A DNA stretch of 64,000 nt from Staphylococcus xylosus NJ (GTDB taxonomy: Bacteria; Bacillota; Bacilli; Staphylococcales; Staphylococcaceae): contig NZ_ANMR01000043.1 in NCBI RefSeq assembly GCF_000338275.1, forward strand, positions 248,001 to 312,000, in the 5' to 3' direction. Position 1 is the first letter of the stretch. Each line of letters begins with the position of its first letter. Below, one piece after another: positions 21,195-29,904 of this stretch. The translations under genes were made by a program, and so were the position numbers. The notes below the pieces were generated by a model. That model ran no database searches. It was not told the origin of the DNA and saw only the letters and a list, made by a program, of their open reading frames with translations.

Positions 21195-21236
21195 AAAAAT
21201 ACCACTCTTAACATAGTAATAGAGTGGTATTTTTTG
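21195..21236 (+). terminator. Terminator after ymdB
   Basis: AAAAATACCACTCT pairs with AGAGTGGTATTTTT. Confidence 0.88.
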
Positions 21237-21282
21237 ATATGATGAATAATGAATTATTATAACCACTAGGAGGCAAGATGAT

Positions 21283-23043
21283 ATGAAATCACAAGTATCA
21301 TGGAAAGTGGGCGGACAACAAGGCGAAGGTATTGAATCTACTGGAGAAATCTTCGCGACTGCTATGAATCGTAAGGGATACTACTTATACGGATATCGTC
21401 ATTTTTCAAGTAGGATTAAAGGCGGCCACACAAATAATAAAATAAGAGTTTCTACTACGCCAGTACATGCAATTAGCGATGACTTAGATATCTTAATTGC
21501 ATTTGACCAAGAAACAATAGAGCTAAACCATCAAGAAATGCGCGAAGATAGTGTGATTATTGCGGATAGTAAAGCAAAACCTGAAAAACCAGACGATTGT
21601 CGCGCACAATTAATAGATTTACCTTTTACTGCGACTGCAAAAGAATTAGGCACTGCTTTAATGAAAAATATGGTTGCAGTAGGTGCGACTTGTGCGATCA
21701 TGGATTTTGATATTTCAGATTTTGAAACGCTGATTACGAATATGTTTACTAAAAAAGGTGACAAAGTTGTAGAAATGAACATAGAAGCATTGAATGAAGG
21801 TTATCGTTTAATGCATGAACAATTAACTACTGTGGATGGTGATTTTGTTTTAGAGGAAACAAAGGGTGCACCTCACTTATATATGATTGGAAATGATGCG
21901 ATAGGACTAGGTGCTTTATCAGCTGGATCTAGATTTATGGCAGCTTATCCAATCACTCCTGCTTCTGAAATCATGGAATATATGATTGAAAACCTACCAA
22001 AGGTTGGCGGTACAGTTGTTCAAACTGAAGATGAAATTGCAGCGGCAAATATGGCTATTGGTTCAAATTATGCAGGTGTTCGCTCGTTCACAGCGAGCGC
22101 AGGACCTGGTCTCTCATTAATGATGGAAGCAATTGGCTTGTCAGGTATGACAGAAACACCATTTGTAGTTATTAATACGCAACGTGGCGGGCCATCTACA
22201 GGTTTACCTACAAAACAAGAACAATCTGATTTAATGCAGATGATATATGGCACACACGGCGATATCCCTAAAATTGTAATAGCGCCGACTGATGCTAAAG
22301 ATGCCTTTTATTTAACTATTGAAGCATTTAATTTAGCAGAAATGTACCAATGTCCTGTAATTATATTAAGTGACTTACAATTATCATTAGGTAAACAGAC
22401 TGTTGAAAAGTTAGATTATAGTAAAATTGAAATTAATCGTGGTGAAATCATCCAATCAGATATAGAACGTGAAGAAGATGATAAATCATACTTTAGACGT
22501 TATGCCCTTACAGACAGTGGCGTATCACCAAGACCTATACCAGGTGTTAAAGGTGGTATACATCATGTAACCGGTGTTGAACATAATGAAGAAGGAAAAA
22601 CAAGCGAAGCTGCAGACAATAGACAACAGCAAATGGATAAACGTATGCGTAAAACAGAACATTTACTTATTCAAGATCCTGTTGAGCTAGCTGCAGAAAA
22701 TGAAGTTGCAGATATTTTATATTTAGGCTTTATTTCAACAAAAGGTGCAATTCAAGAAGGAAAAGCTAGATTAGAAGAAGAAGGGCTAAAAGTAAACCAT
22801 CTTCAAATTAGACAATTACATCCTTTTCCTAGTGAATCGATACAAAAAGAAGTAGATAAAGCTTCTAAAGTTGTTGTTGTGGAACATAATTATCAAGGAC
22901 AACTTGCTAGCATTTTAAAAATGAATGTAAATTTAGGTGACAAATTAATTAATCAGACCAAATATGATGGTACACCATTTTTACCAAGAGAAATTGAAGC
23001 TAAAGGACTAGAAATTGCTAAAGAAATAAAGGAGTTGGTATAA
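21283..23043 (+). CDS. korA: 2-oxoacid:ferredoxin oxidoreductase, alpha subunit (gamma-alpha fusion)
   Basis: With the next gene it forms a thiamine-diphosphate, iron-sulfur enzyme that oxidatively decarboxylates a 2-oxoacid (2-oxoglutarate by usual annotation) and passes electrons to ferredoxin. The 586-residue chain begins with the gamma-type domain (VGGQQGEGIESTGEIFA, then RHFSSRIKGGHTNNKIRVS). The alpha pyrimidine-binding domain follows, with MAAYPITPASEIMEYM near 225 and SFTASAGPGLSLMMEAIG. ATG 21283 follows AGGAGGC. The beta-subunit ATG starts 1 base after the stop. Substrate choice cannot be read from sequence. Confidence 0.92.
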   Translation: MKSQVSWKVGGQQGEGIESTGEIFATAMNRKGYYLYGYRHFSSRIKGGHTNNKIRVSTTPVHAISDDLDILIAFDQETIELNHQEMREDSVIIADSKAKPEKPDDCRAQLIDLPFTATAKELGTALMKNMVAVGATCAIMDFDISDFETLITNMFTKKGDKVVEMNIEALNEGYRLMHEQLTTVDGDFVLEETKGAPHLYMIGNDAIGLGALSAGSRFMAAYPITPASEIMEYMIENLPKVGGTVVQTEDEIAAANMAIGSNYAGVRSFTASAGPGLSLMMEAIGLSGMTETPFVVINTQRGGPSTGLPTKQEQSDLMQMIYGTHGDIPKIVIAPTDAKDAFYLTIEAFNLAEMYQCPVIILSDLQLSLGKQTVEKLDYSKIEINRGEIIQSDIEREEDDKSYFRRYALTDSGVSPRPIPGVKGGIHHVTGVEHNEEGKTSEAADNRQQQMDKRMRKTEHLLIQDPVELAAENEVADILYLGFISTKGAIQEGKARLEEEGLKVNHLQIRQLHPFPSESIQKEVDKASKVVVVEHNYQGQLASILKMNVNLGDKLINQTKYDGTPFLPREIEAKGLEIAKEIKELV

Positions 23044-23910
23044 ATGGCAACATTTAAAGACTTTAGAAATAATGTAAAACCCAATTGGTGCCCTGGTTGT
23101 GGTGATTTTTCAGTGCAAGCAGCGATTCAAAAAGCAGCTGCAAATGTAGGGTTAGAACCTGAAGAAGTAGCTATTATTACTGGGATCGGTTGTTCAGGAC
23201 GTTTGTCAGGATATGTAAATTCTTATGGTGTACATGGTATACATGGACGCTCATTGCCACTTGCTCAAGGCGTGAAAATGGCTAATAAAGATTTAACAGT
23301 AATTGCTTCAGGCGGTGACGGCGATGGCTATGCGATAGGTATGGGACATACAATCCATGCTTTACGTAGAAACATGAATATGACTTACATTGTAATGGAT
23401 AATCAAATTTATGGCTTGACCAAAGGACAGACATCACCATCTTCAGCACAAGGTTTTGTAACCAAATCCACACCAAAAGGAAATATCGAACAAAATGTTG
23501 CGCCATTAGAACTAGCACTTTCATCAGGAGCAACATTTGTAGCACAAGGATTTTCAAGCGATATCAAAGGACTTACGAAAATGATTGAGGACGCCATTAA
23601 TCATGATGGATTTTCGTTTGTAAATGTATTTTCACCTTGTGTAACATATAATAAAGTCAATACTTACGACTGGTTTAAAGAAAATTTAACAAGTATTGAA
23701 GAAATCGAAGACTTCGACACAACTGACAAACAAAAAGCGACTCAAAAAGTTTTAGAATATAATTCACTGCTTAAGGGTATTGTTTATCAGGATTCAGAAA
23801 CGCCATCTTATGAATCGCAAATTGAAGAAATGAATGGTACACCACTTGCTAAACAAGATCTTCATATTGATGAAGCGCAATTTGAAGCCTTAACAAAACA
23901 ATTCGTATAA
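23044..23910 (+). CDS. korB: 2-oxoacid:ferredoxin oxidoreductase, beta subunit
   Basis: The 288-residue thiamine-diphosphate-binding subunit has WCPGCGDF (about residues 14-21) and GIGCSGR, two of the cysteine sites for the 4Fe-4S cluster; a further cysteine lies in FSPCVTYN. The ThDP/Mg motif GGDGDGYAIGMGH is near residue 90. It starts 1 base after the alpha stop with AAGGAG inside the upstream gene, so the two are co-translated. A perfect terminator follows at 23944. Confidence 0.93.
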   Translation: MATFKDFRNNVKPNWCPGCGDFSVQAAIQKAAANVGLEPEEVAIITGIGCSGRLSGYVNSYGVHGIHGRSLPLAQGVKMANKDLTVIASGGDGDGYAIGMGHTIHALRRNMNMTYIVMDNQIYGLTKGQTSPSSAQGFVTKSTPKGNIEQNVAPLELALSSGATFVAQGFSSDIKGLTKMIEDAINHDGFSFVNVFSPCVTYNKVNTYDWFKENLTSIEEIEDFDTTDKQKATQKVLEYNSLLKGIVYQDSETPSYESQIEEMNGTPLAKQDLHIDEAQFEALTKQFV

Positions 23911-23918
23911 ATATATAG

Positions 23919-23940
23919 TAAAACTTAACTTCGTTAAGTA
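23919..23940. repeat. 22-bp hairpin repeat, copy 1
   Basis: This 22-base unit contains ACTTAAC and GTTAAGT arms around a 3-base loop. A second copy at 24191-24212 differs at one base. The two copies bracket 250 bases holding the korB terminator and a degenerate dispersed repeat. Confidence 0.7.
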
Positions 23941-23943
23941 ACA

Positions 23944-23983
23944 GACTGTCAACAAAGTCTTCGGCTTTGTTGACAGTCTTTTT
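23944..23983 (+). terminator. Terminator after korB
   Basis: GACTGTCAACAAAG pairs perfectly over 14 bp with CTTTGTTGACAGTC, followed by five T. Confidence 0.92.
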
Positions 23984-23987
23984 GTAT

Positions 23988-24060
23988 ATGCTTTCCGCGA
24001 GCACTGCCTTAGCCTGTAGTCTTAGTCTAGCATCCTTCCTATAGGAAACGGCCCAAATCT
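23988..24060. repeat. Degenerate dispersed intergenic repeat, copy A
   Basis: The segment contains TTAGCCTGTAGTCTTAG, which recurs in the 52.05-52.14 kb gap, also directly after a terminator. Family members found in Firmicutes often read as in copy B. There is no open frame, so it is probably non-coding mobile or MITE-like debris. Confidence 0.5.
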
Positions 24061-24148
24061 ATGCTAATAACGAAGTGAAAAATATAGTATATAAATTAAT
24101 TGATAAAAGAAAACTTATATTTTTCAAACAATTATATAAATGTAAATA

Positions 24149-24183
24149 AACAAACCTTAGATGAATTATCTTCTAGGTTTGTC
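24149..24183. other. Hairpin in the korB-pgh spacer
   Basis: ACAAACCTTAGA pairs with TCTAGGTTTGT with one bulge; no T-run follows. The 383-base gap from 23911 to 24293 holds this hairpin, the korB terminator, two 22-bp repeats and a dispersed repeat, with no gene. Confidence 0.45.
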
Positions 24184-24190
24184 TACGTTC

Positions 24191-24212
24191 TAAAACTTAA
24201 CATCGTTAAGTA
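24191..24212. repeat. 22-bp hairpin repeat, copy 2
   Basis: Matches 23919-23940 at 21 of 22 bases. It lies about 80 bases upstream of the first hydrolase gene and is followed by a T-rich stretch, so it could also work as a weak terminator or attenuator. Confidence 0.7.
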
Positions 24213-24293
24213 TTGTAACGGTTTTTTGTTTTGATTTAAATGTGAAATTGCTATAAAATTTCATAGTGTTATTAATTAACGGAGGCAATAGTT

Positions 24294-24926
24294 ATGGTAG
24301 ATAAATTTAAGTCGATGACTGAATTGGTTGCAGAGACTGCAGAACATAATGACTGGGAAATACAAACAGTAAGTAAGAAATCATCAACACTCATAACTGC
24401 AATTCATGGTGGGGCAATTGAGCGAGGAACGACAGAAATAGCACAGTTAATTAGTGAGCAAGGTAACCATAGTTTTTATACTTTTAAAGGTATAAGAAAT
24501 AATAAAAATAATGAATTACATGTTACATCACGACATTTTGATGAACCAAAACTTACGCAAATGGTGTCTAGTCATCATAGCATTATATCTTTACATGGGT
24601 GTATGGGGAATGTTCCTGAAGTTTATATTGGTGGTAGAGACTTTGAACTAGCATCTGAAATAAAATTACAACTGGAAAAAGTAAAAATCATTGTTAAACC
24701 GGCGCCTTCACATATATCAGGTATGCATACGGATAATTTTGTCAATGCTGGTCAAAAAAACGCTGGTGTTCAACTAGAATTAACTGTGGCATTAAGAAAA
24801 CAATACTTTAACAATAATAAGTATAATTTAAATGATAGAGAAAATAGACAGAATTGGTCACAACTTATGTATTTATTTTCGACAGCTATAAATAAAGCGA
24901 TAAACAATGTAGAGGGAACTATATAA
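24294..24926 (+). CDS. Poly-gamma-glutamate hydrolase family protein (copy 1)
   Basis: The 210-residue protein belongs to the PghP/YoqZ-type family, zinc carboxypeptidase-like enzymes first known from phages, where they cut the poly-gamma-glutamate capsule of the host. Candidate metal/catalytic residues are His38 and Glu43 in AIHGGAIERGTTEIA, His101 in SLHGCMG, and Glu162 in GVQLELT. No signal peptide is visible, so export would need lysis or another route. ATG 24294 follows ACGGAGGC. A paralogue with the same motif positions begins 117 bases downstream. No phage genes surround it, suggesting domestication. Confidence 0.85.
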   Translation: MVDKFKSMTELVAETAEHNDWEIQTVSKKSSTLITAIHGGAIERGTTEIAQLISEQGNHSFYTFKGIRNNKNNELHVTSRHFDEPKLTQMVSSHHSIISLHGCMGNVPEVYIGGRDFELASEIKLQLEKVKIIVKPAPSHISGMHTDNFVNAGQKNAGVQLELTVALRKQYFNNNKYNLNDRENRQNWSQLMYLFSTAINKAINNVEGTI

Positions 24927-25043
24927 ATATAATTGTATTGTGTTTGATAATTAAAAATATTAAGTTGCCCTTTACAAAATCTTAAGTTAATAGGAATGGG
25001 GTTTGGGAAATACAAATATAGAAACTTTGGAAGGAGTTTTTAT

Positions 25044-25667
25044 ATGACTGATAAGTATAATTCAATGTCAGAGTTGGAAGCAGAGACTATTGAACATAGT
25101 GACTGGGAAATTGTATCTCGTTACTTAGATAGTCAAGTAATTATCACTGCGATACACGGCGGAGGTATCGAACCTGGTACAACTGAAATTGCTGATTTAA
25201 CTGCGCAAAAAGGTAAGTATGATTATTTTTCTTTTAAAGGTACTAAATCAAAAGGGAATGAAGATTTACATGTAACTTCTCGAAATTATGATCAGTCTGA
25301 ATTGATGAAAATGATAAAGAACAAAACATGTGCAGTAGCAATTCATGGTTGTGAAGGTAATGAAAATATTATCTATGTCGGTGGAAAAGATCAAAAACTT
25401 ATTTATGAAATGACTAAGCAATTTAGGCAATTGAATATAAGTATAGAGCAAGCGCCAGAACATATTTCAGGTGCTCATGATGATAATATAATTAATTGTT
25501 GCAAAACAGGCGCAGGCGTACAATTAGAGTTAACTCCTGGATTAAGAAAAAAGTGTTTTGACAACCAAAAATATAATAAAAAAAGTCGTGAAGATCAACA
25601 TAATTGGAGTCAATTTATGGATGGATTTACCACTGCTATCGTGAAATCTATACAGAACATTCAATAA
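25044..25667 (+). CDS. Poly-gamma-glutamate hydrolase family protein (copy 2)
   Basis: The 207-residue tandem paralogue of the preceding gene has the same motif positions: His38/Glu43 in AIHGGGIEPGTTEIA, His101 in AIHGCEG, and Glu162 in GVQLELT, plus LHVTSRNYD as in phage relatives. The start is ATG 25044 after AAGGAG at 25031-25036; an in-frame start at 24996 lacks a ribosome site. Sequence divergence from copy 1 is considerable, so the duplication is not recent or the copies came separately. No signal peptide. Both copies look intact. Followed by a small IR and the Rrf2 gene. Confidence 0.85.
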   Translation: MTDKYNSMSELEAETIEHSDWEIVSRYLDSQVIITAIHGGGIEPGTTEIADLTAQKGKYDYFSFKGTKSKGNEDLHVTSRNYDQSELMKMIKNKTCAVAIHGCEGNENIIYVGGKDQKLIYEMTKQFRQLNISIEQAPEHISGAHDDNIINCCKTGAGVQLELTPGLRKKCFDNQKYNKKSREDQHNWSQFMDGFTTAIVKSIQNIQ

Positions 25668-25689
25668 TAGTGATTGCAAATTATCACTA
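25668..25689. promoter_or_regulatory. Inverted repeat upstream of the Rrf2 gene (outer)
   Basis: TAGTGAT (25668-25674) and ATCACTA (25683-25689) form a perfect 7-bp dyad starting at the stop of hydrolase copy 2. It may be an operator or a weak end-of-gene hairpin; there is no T-run. Confidence 0.35.
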
Positions 25690-25697
25690 ATTGAGTT

Positions 25698-25722
25698 ATT
25701 GTAGACTAACGATATCTACAAT
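25698..25722. promoter_or_regulatory. Candidate operator of the Rrf2 regulator
   Basis: ATTGTAGA (25698-25705) and TCTACAAT (25715-25722) form a perfect 8-bp dyad with a 9-base spacer, 17 bases before the Rrf2 start. Rrf2 regulators often bind such dyads in their own promoters. Confidence 0.5.
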
Positions 25723-25739
25723 TAGGAAGTTGATAAAAT

Positions 25740-26129
25740 ATGAAATGTTCTAAAGCGACAGACTACGCATTACATGCACTTTTATATATGATTAAAAGTA
25801 ATGGTGAATCAAGTAGGATTCCAGTACAAGATTTAGCAACAGCATTAAAAGTCTCAACAACATATTTATCGAAAATATTGACACGCCTTGTAAAGGTGGG
25901 CATTATCTCAGCTAGTAGTGGCGCGAAAGGTGGCTATCAATTAAAAACTGGTTGGGAAGACGTTTCGATATATGAAGTCATTATTACCATTGATGGCAAG
26001 CAAAGCTTATTAGAAGATAGTTTTAATCATGCTAAAGAATGTCCAATTAAACAAATTATGGACGAAGCAGAGCATAGTTTAATTACCAATTTAGAAGATA
26101 AGACGTTAAAGGACTTAGCTAATAGCTAA
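25740..26129 (+). CDS. Rrf2 family transcriptional regulator
   Basis: The 129-residue dimeric winged-helix repressor type begins MKCSKATDYALHALLYM, the family start, with recognition-helix region VSTTYLSKILTRLVKVGII and wing GAKGGYQL. The three-cysteine iron-sulfur cluster motif of NsrR/IscR is absent. Only Cys3 and Cys101 (ECPIKQIM) remain, so a thiol-based rather than cluster-based sensor is more likely. Cys101 falls near the sensing cysteine position of the staphylococcal hypochlorite sensor HypR, by my estimate. A palindrome directly upstream suggests autoregulation. The next gene, a CxxC flavoprotein, is the likely target. Confidence 0.88.
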   Translation: MKCSKATDYALHALLYMIKSNGESSRIPVQDLATALKVSTTYLSKILTRLVKVGIISASSGAKGGYQLKTGWEDVSIYEVIITIDGKQSLLEDSFNHAKECPIKQIMDEAEHSLITNLEDKTLKDLANS

Positions 26130-26194
26130 GTTCTTATAATTCAACCTAATTACAGATATTAAGAGTCTTTAAAAGTTATAAAGGAGCGAGGCAA

Positions 26195-27091
26195 ATGTAT
26201 TATGATGTAATTATCATTGGTGGAGGTCCAGCAGGATTAAATGCTGCACTAAATTTCGGTAGAGGTATGAAACAAACACTTGTAATCGATGAGGATAAAC
26301 CACGTAATAGTGTTACTCAACTGTCACATAGTTTTTTAACGCAAGATGGTGTTACACCAACCGAATTCAAAAGAAAAGCTAAAGCAGACGTGATTAAATA
26401 TAAAGATGTTACTTATTTGGAAAAACATGTAGAACAAATAGAGAAAATAGATAAGGAATTTATAGTTAAGACACAAGATCAGACATTTAATGCAAGACAA
26501 GTGTTATTAGCTACAGGATTAAGAGAACAAGGTCCTAATATTACAAACTTCAATGACTTTTATGGCCAATCTATCTTTTATTGTCCTTGGTGTGATGGTT
26601 ATGAAATGCGTAATAAAAAACTTGCAGTTATTTATTCAGGTGAAATGATGCTTCATATGGTCAAACTGTTAAGTAACTTTTCACAAGACTTAGTCGTGTT
26701 TACAAATGGAGAAAAGGAGGTTCTTGAAGAAGACAAAGTATTGCTTGACAAAAAAGGTATTGATATCTATACCGAACCTATTGCACGATTGATTGGCAAC
26801 AATGGACGTTTAAATGGTATTGAGTTAAACGATGAGCAAATTATTTCAGTAGAAGGTGCATTTGCTAAGATGTATTGGGATACACAATTTGATTTCTTAA
26901 ATAAATTAAGTATGATACGAGACGAAGATGGTAAATTCGAAACTAATATATACGGAGAAACATCTGTTGAAGGGTTGTATGTAGCTGGTGAAGCTAAAGA
27001 TAATTTTGCAGGTCAATTATTAGATTCAGCTGCTAATGGTGGCGTGATTGCAAAAATGATGATGATGAAACAGATAGAAGAAGATTTTTGA
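26195..27091 (+). CDS. Thioredoxin reductase-like FAD-dependent oxidoreductase
   Basis: The 298-residue flavoprotein has FAD motif IIIGGGPAGLNAALNFGRG (residues 6-24) and redox-active Cys130/Cys133 in YCPWCDGYE, followed by a C-terminal VEGLYVAGEA FAD site. Where thioredoxin reductases carry the NADPH-binding GGGxSA loop, this protein reads LAVIYSGEMMLHM, so canonical NADPH binding looks lost. CPxCDGYE plus a missing NADPH loop recalls HlmI/GliT-like dithiol oxidases and ferredoxin-linked disulfide reductases. ATG 26195 follows AAAGGAGCG. The preceding Rrf2 gene probably controls it. Confidence 0.85.
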   Translation: MYYDVIIIGGGPAGLNAALNFGRGMKQTLVIDEDKPRNSVTQLSHSFLTQDGVTPTEFKRKAKADVIKYKDVTYLEKHVEQIEKIDKEFIVKTQDQTFNARQVLLATGLREQGPNITNFNDFYGQSIFYCPWCDGYEMRNKKLAVIYSGEMMLHMVKLLSNFSQDLVVFTNGEKEVLEEDKVLLDKKGIDIYTEPIARLIGNNGRLNGIELNDEQIISVEGAFAKMYWDTQFDFLNKLSMIRDEDGKFETNIYGETSVEGLYVAGEAKDNFAGQLLDSAANGGVIAKMMMMKQIEEDF

Positions 27092-27199
27092 TTACTAGGC
27101 ACTATAATACTTTAATATATTCATTCACTTTTAACTATGCCTTTAACTTATAATTTGATAAACTAACAATAAGTTAAATAATTAAGGGGTTGTAATAAC

Positions 27200-27496
27200 A
27201 TGAATGATACTTTGATGAGTATTCAAATTATTCCTAAAATAGCCAACGGAGAAGATGTTATTCCCTACGTAGATGAAGCAATTAAAGTCATTGATGATTC
27301 GGGATTAACATACAGAGTTGGGCCATTAGAAACAACTGTTCAAGGTGAAATGAATGAGTGCCTAATCTTAATTCAAAAATTAAATGAGCGTATGGTTGAA
27401 TTAGAAATACCTAGTACAATAAGTCAAGTTAAGTTTTATCATGTACCAGAAGGTATTACTATTGAGACGCTTACCGGAAAATACGACGAAGTTTAA
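27200..27496 (+). CDS. MTH1187/YqgV family thiamine-binding protein
   Basis: This 98-residue small ferredoxin-like-fold protein (formerly DUF77) shows the typical MSIQIIPKIANGEDVIPYVDEAI start and a GLTYRVGPLETTVQGE core. Family members bind thiamine or HMP and may scavenge or buffer it. ATG 27200 follows AAGGGG. A small hairpin follows. thiW, a thiazole-type ECF transporter component, lies 2.4 kb downstream, but the two are not in one operon. No TPP riboswitch is visible in front of either. Confidence 0.85.
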   Translation: MNDTLMSIQIIPKIANGEDVIPYVDEAIKVIDDSGLTYRVGPLETTVQGEMNECLILIQKLNERMVELEIPSTISQVKFYHVPEGITIETLTGKYDEV

Positions 27497-27520
27497 AATT
27501 TAACACGTGAAATTACATTA

Positions 27521-27552
27521 AAAGACAAACTGTAAATGCGGAGTTTGTTTAT
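27521..27552 (+). terminator. Weak terminator-like hairpin after the thiamine-binding gene
   Basis: ACAAACT (27525-27531) pairs with AGTTTGT (27542-27548), T-rich afterwards. Confidence 0.45.
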
Positions 27553-27655
27553 AACCTTTATTTATGTTTAGCGAGTGTAGATTAGACAAAATAATATGAA
27601 TGGCCTAAATTTTAGATAAAATCATGTATTAAGTGAATTAGAGCTTAATTATATA

Positions 27656-27732
27656 AGGGAGCAGGAAGTGGAGCTCAGACATAATCATTTTAGAAAGATA
27701 TGATTTCAGTCAGAAGCTCTTTCCCGCTCCCT
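27656..27732. repeat. Staphylococcal intergenic inverted repeat (GGGAGCAGGAA type)
   Basis: AGGGAGCAGGAAGTGGAGCT (27656-27675) pairs with AGCTCTTTCCCGCTCCCT (27715-27732), with GATTTCAGTC inside. It belongs to the same broad family as the dyads after rpsO. The remainder of the 466-base gap before miaB is AT-rich and without a gene. Confidence 0.65.
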
Positions 27733-27962
27733 CATTTGTATTTTAAAACGTTAAATTGTGATTTGATAATCTTAGTATTGAGAATATTGTGCAATAAACT
27801 GATTATTTGTTAGTCTTTTTGCACTTTGAAGTCAAATTTAATATAATAATGACTATGGATAAATTTATAGAACTTTGAACGTCAAGGTTGAAAAACAAAA
27901 TCTTGAGGGATATTTTAAAATACTTGTTCTTAGTTTTTATGATATAGAAAGGGTTTTGTAGA

Positions 27963-29504
27963 GTGAATGAAGAACAAAGAAAAAGTACTTCTATCGATAT
28001 TTTAGCTGAACGAGATAAAAAGGAAAAAGACTATAGCAAGTATTTTGAACATGTGTATCAACCGCCAAGTTTAAAAGAAGCTCGTAAACGCGGTAAAGAA
28101 GAAATTAATTATAACCGTGATTTTCAAATAGATGAGAAATATAGAAATATGGGACAGGGAAAAACATTTTTAATTAAAACATATGGTTGCCAGATGAATG
28201 CGCATGATACAGAGGTAATGGCTGGTATCCTAGAGGCGTTAGGTTATACACCAACAGAAGATATTAATCAGGCAGATGTAATTTTAATTAATACATGTGC
28301 AATCCGCGAAAATGCGGAGAATAAAGTATTTAGTGAAATCGGTAACTTAAAACATTTGAAAAAAGAGAAACCAGAAACAGTAATTGGTGTTTGCGGATGT
28401 ATGTCCCAAGAAGAATCTGTCGTAAATAAAATCTTAAAATCATACCAAAATGTAGATATGATTTTTGGCACACATAATATTCATCGTTTACCAGAAATAC
28501 TTGAAGAAGCTTATTTATCAAAAGCGATGGTAGTTGAAGTTTGGTCAAAAGAAGGCGATGTCATTGAAAACCTTCCAAAAGTAAGAGAAGGCAATATCAA
28601 AGCGTGGGTGAATATTATGTATGGTTGTGATAAGTTTTGTACATACTGTATCGTTCCGTTTACAAGAGGTAAGGAACGTAGTAGACGACCAGAAGATATC
28701 ATTGAAGAAGTAAGAGATTTAGCACGTCAAGGGTATCAAGAAATTACATTGTTAGGCCAAAATGTTAATGCTTACGGCAAAGATATAGACGGTTTAGCAT
28801 ACGGTTTAGGTGATTTGTTAGAGGATATCTCTCAAATTGATATTCCAAGAGTCAGGTTTACAACAAGTCATCCTTGGGACTTTACAGATAGAATGATTGA
28901 GGTTATTGCTAACGGCGGAAATATAGTTCCTCATGTTCATCTTCCAGTTCAATCGGGTAACAATGCCGTGCTTAAAATTATGGGACGTAAATACACACGT
29001 GAAAGTTACTTAGACTTAGTTAATCGCATCAAGTCAAGAATTCCTAATGTTGCTTTAACTACTGATATCATAGTTGGCTATCCAAACGAGACAGATGAAC
29101 AATTCGAGGAAACATTAACACTTTATGATGAAGTTGAATTTGAACATGCATATACGTATATTTATTCTCAAAGAGATGGTACACCAGCAGCTAAAATGAA
29201 AGATAATGTGCCTTTAGACGTGAAAAAAGATAGATTACAACAATTGAATAAAAAGGTTGCATACTATTCTGAACGTGCTATGCAAGAATATGAAGGCAAA
29301 GTTGTACAAGTTTTATGTGAAGGATCTAGTAAAAAAGACGAAACAGTCTTAGCCGGTTACACTTCAAAAAACAAATTAGTCAACTTCAAAGCGCCTAAAT
29401 CTATGATTGGCAAAATTGTAGATGTACAAGTAGATGAAGCGAAACAATTTTCTCTTAATGGTACATTCTTAAATGTAAGTAAACAAGCGATGGTGACACC
29501 ATAA
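27963..29504 (+). CDS. miaB: tRNA-2-methylthio-N6-dimethylallyladenosine synthase MiaB
   Basis: MiaB is a radical-SAM methylthiotransferase that completes ms2i6A37 on tRNAs made by MiaA (gene at 42.8 kb). It is 513 residues with start GTG 27963 (AGAAAGGG upstream) and a longer N-terminus than E. coli, as usual in gram-positives. Domains: UPF0004 with [12 protein letters not shown] (about 72-83) and further cysteines in NTCAIRENA and GVCGCM; radical [11 protein letters not shown] (about 220); C-terminal TRAM. The last base of its stop is the first base of the ricA ATG, so the two are translationally coupled. Confidence 0.95.
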   Translation: MNEEQRKSTSIDILAERDKKEKDYSKYFEHVYQPPSLKEARKRGKEEINYNRDFQIDEKYRNMGQGKTFLIKTYGCQMNAHDTEVMAGILEALGYTPTEDINQADVILINTCAIRENAENKVFSEIGNLKHLKKEKPETVIGVCGCMSQEESVVNKILKSYQNVDMIFGTHNIHRLPEILEEAYLSKAMVVEVWSKEGDVIENLPKVREGNIKAWVNIMYGCDKFCTYCIVPFTRGKERSRRPEDIIEEVRDLARQGYQEITLLGQNVNAYGKDIDGLAYGLGDLLEDISQIDIPRVRFTTSHPWDFTDRMIEVIANGGNIVPHVHLPVQSGNNAVLKIMGRKYTRESYLDLVNRIKSRIPNVALTTDIIVGYPNETDEQFEETLTLYDEVEFEHAYTYIYSQRDGTPAAKMKDNVPLDVKKDRLQQLNKKVAYYSERAMQEYEGKVVQVLCEGSSKKDETVLAGYTSKNKLVNFKAPKSMIGKIVDVQVDEAKQFSLNGTFLNVSKQAMVTP

Positions 29505-29863
29505 TGTATGAAAAAGAAGAAATTTTAGCCGAAGCGGATCGTATTAGCGAACGCATTAAATCTTTAGATACGGTTAAGGAATATCATAATGTTGAATCGC
29601 AAATACATCAAAATAAAAATATAGAGCAGCGAATGAAAGAATTAAAAAAAAATCAAAAGCAATCGGTTAACTTACAAAATTACGGTAAGACGCAAGCATT
29701 GAAAGATTCTGAGGATAAAATTCAGCATATTGAAGAAGATATTAATATTTTACCTATTGTAGAAGAGTTTAGAGAATCACAGACTGAAGCTAATGATTTA
29801 TTACAAATGATGATTAGTACCATGTCAGATCGTTTAAATCAACAACATGGAGATAAAGATTAA
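29504..29863 (+). CDS. ricA: RicA/YmcA family regulator
   Basis: The 119-residue helical protein is of the YlbF/YmcA family. In Bacillus, RicA (YmcA), RicF (YlbF) and RicT (YaaT) form an iron-sulfur complex that steers RNase Y on specific transcripts. No cysteine is visible in this copy, so the protein itself would not supply cluster ligands. The start ATG overlaps the miaB stop, the standard arrangement. rny lies 10 kb upstream in the same window. Helix-rich composition and IEQRMKELKKNQKQSVNLQN support the family. Confidence 0.87.
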   Translation: MYEKEEILAEADRISERIKSLDTVKEYHNVESQIHQNKNIEQRMKELKKNQKQSVNLQNYGKTQALKDSEDKIQHIEEDINILPIVEEFRESQTEANDLLQMMISTMSDRLNQQHGDKD

Positions 29864-29904
29864 CAGAGATTGTGGTGGAACTTGTTGGAAAGGAAATGAG
29901 CCAT

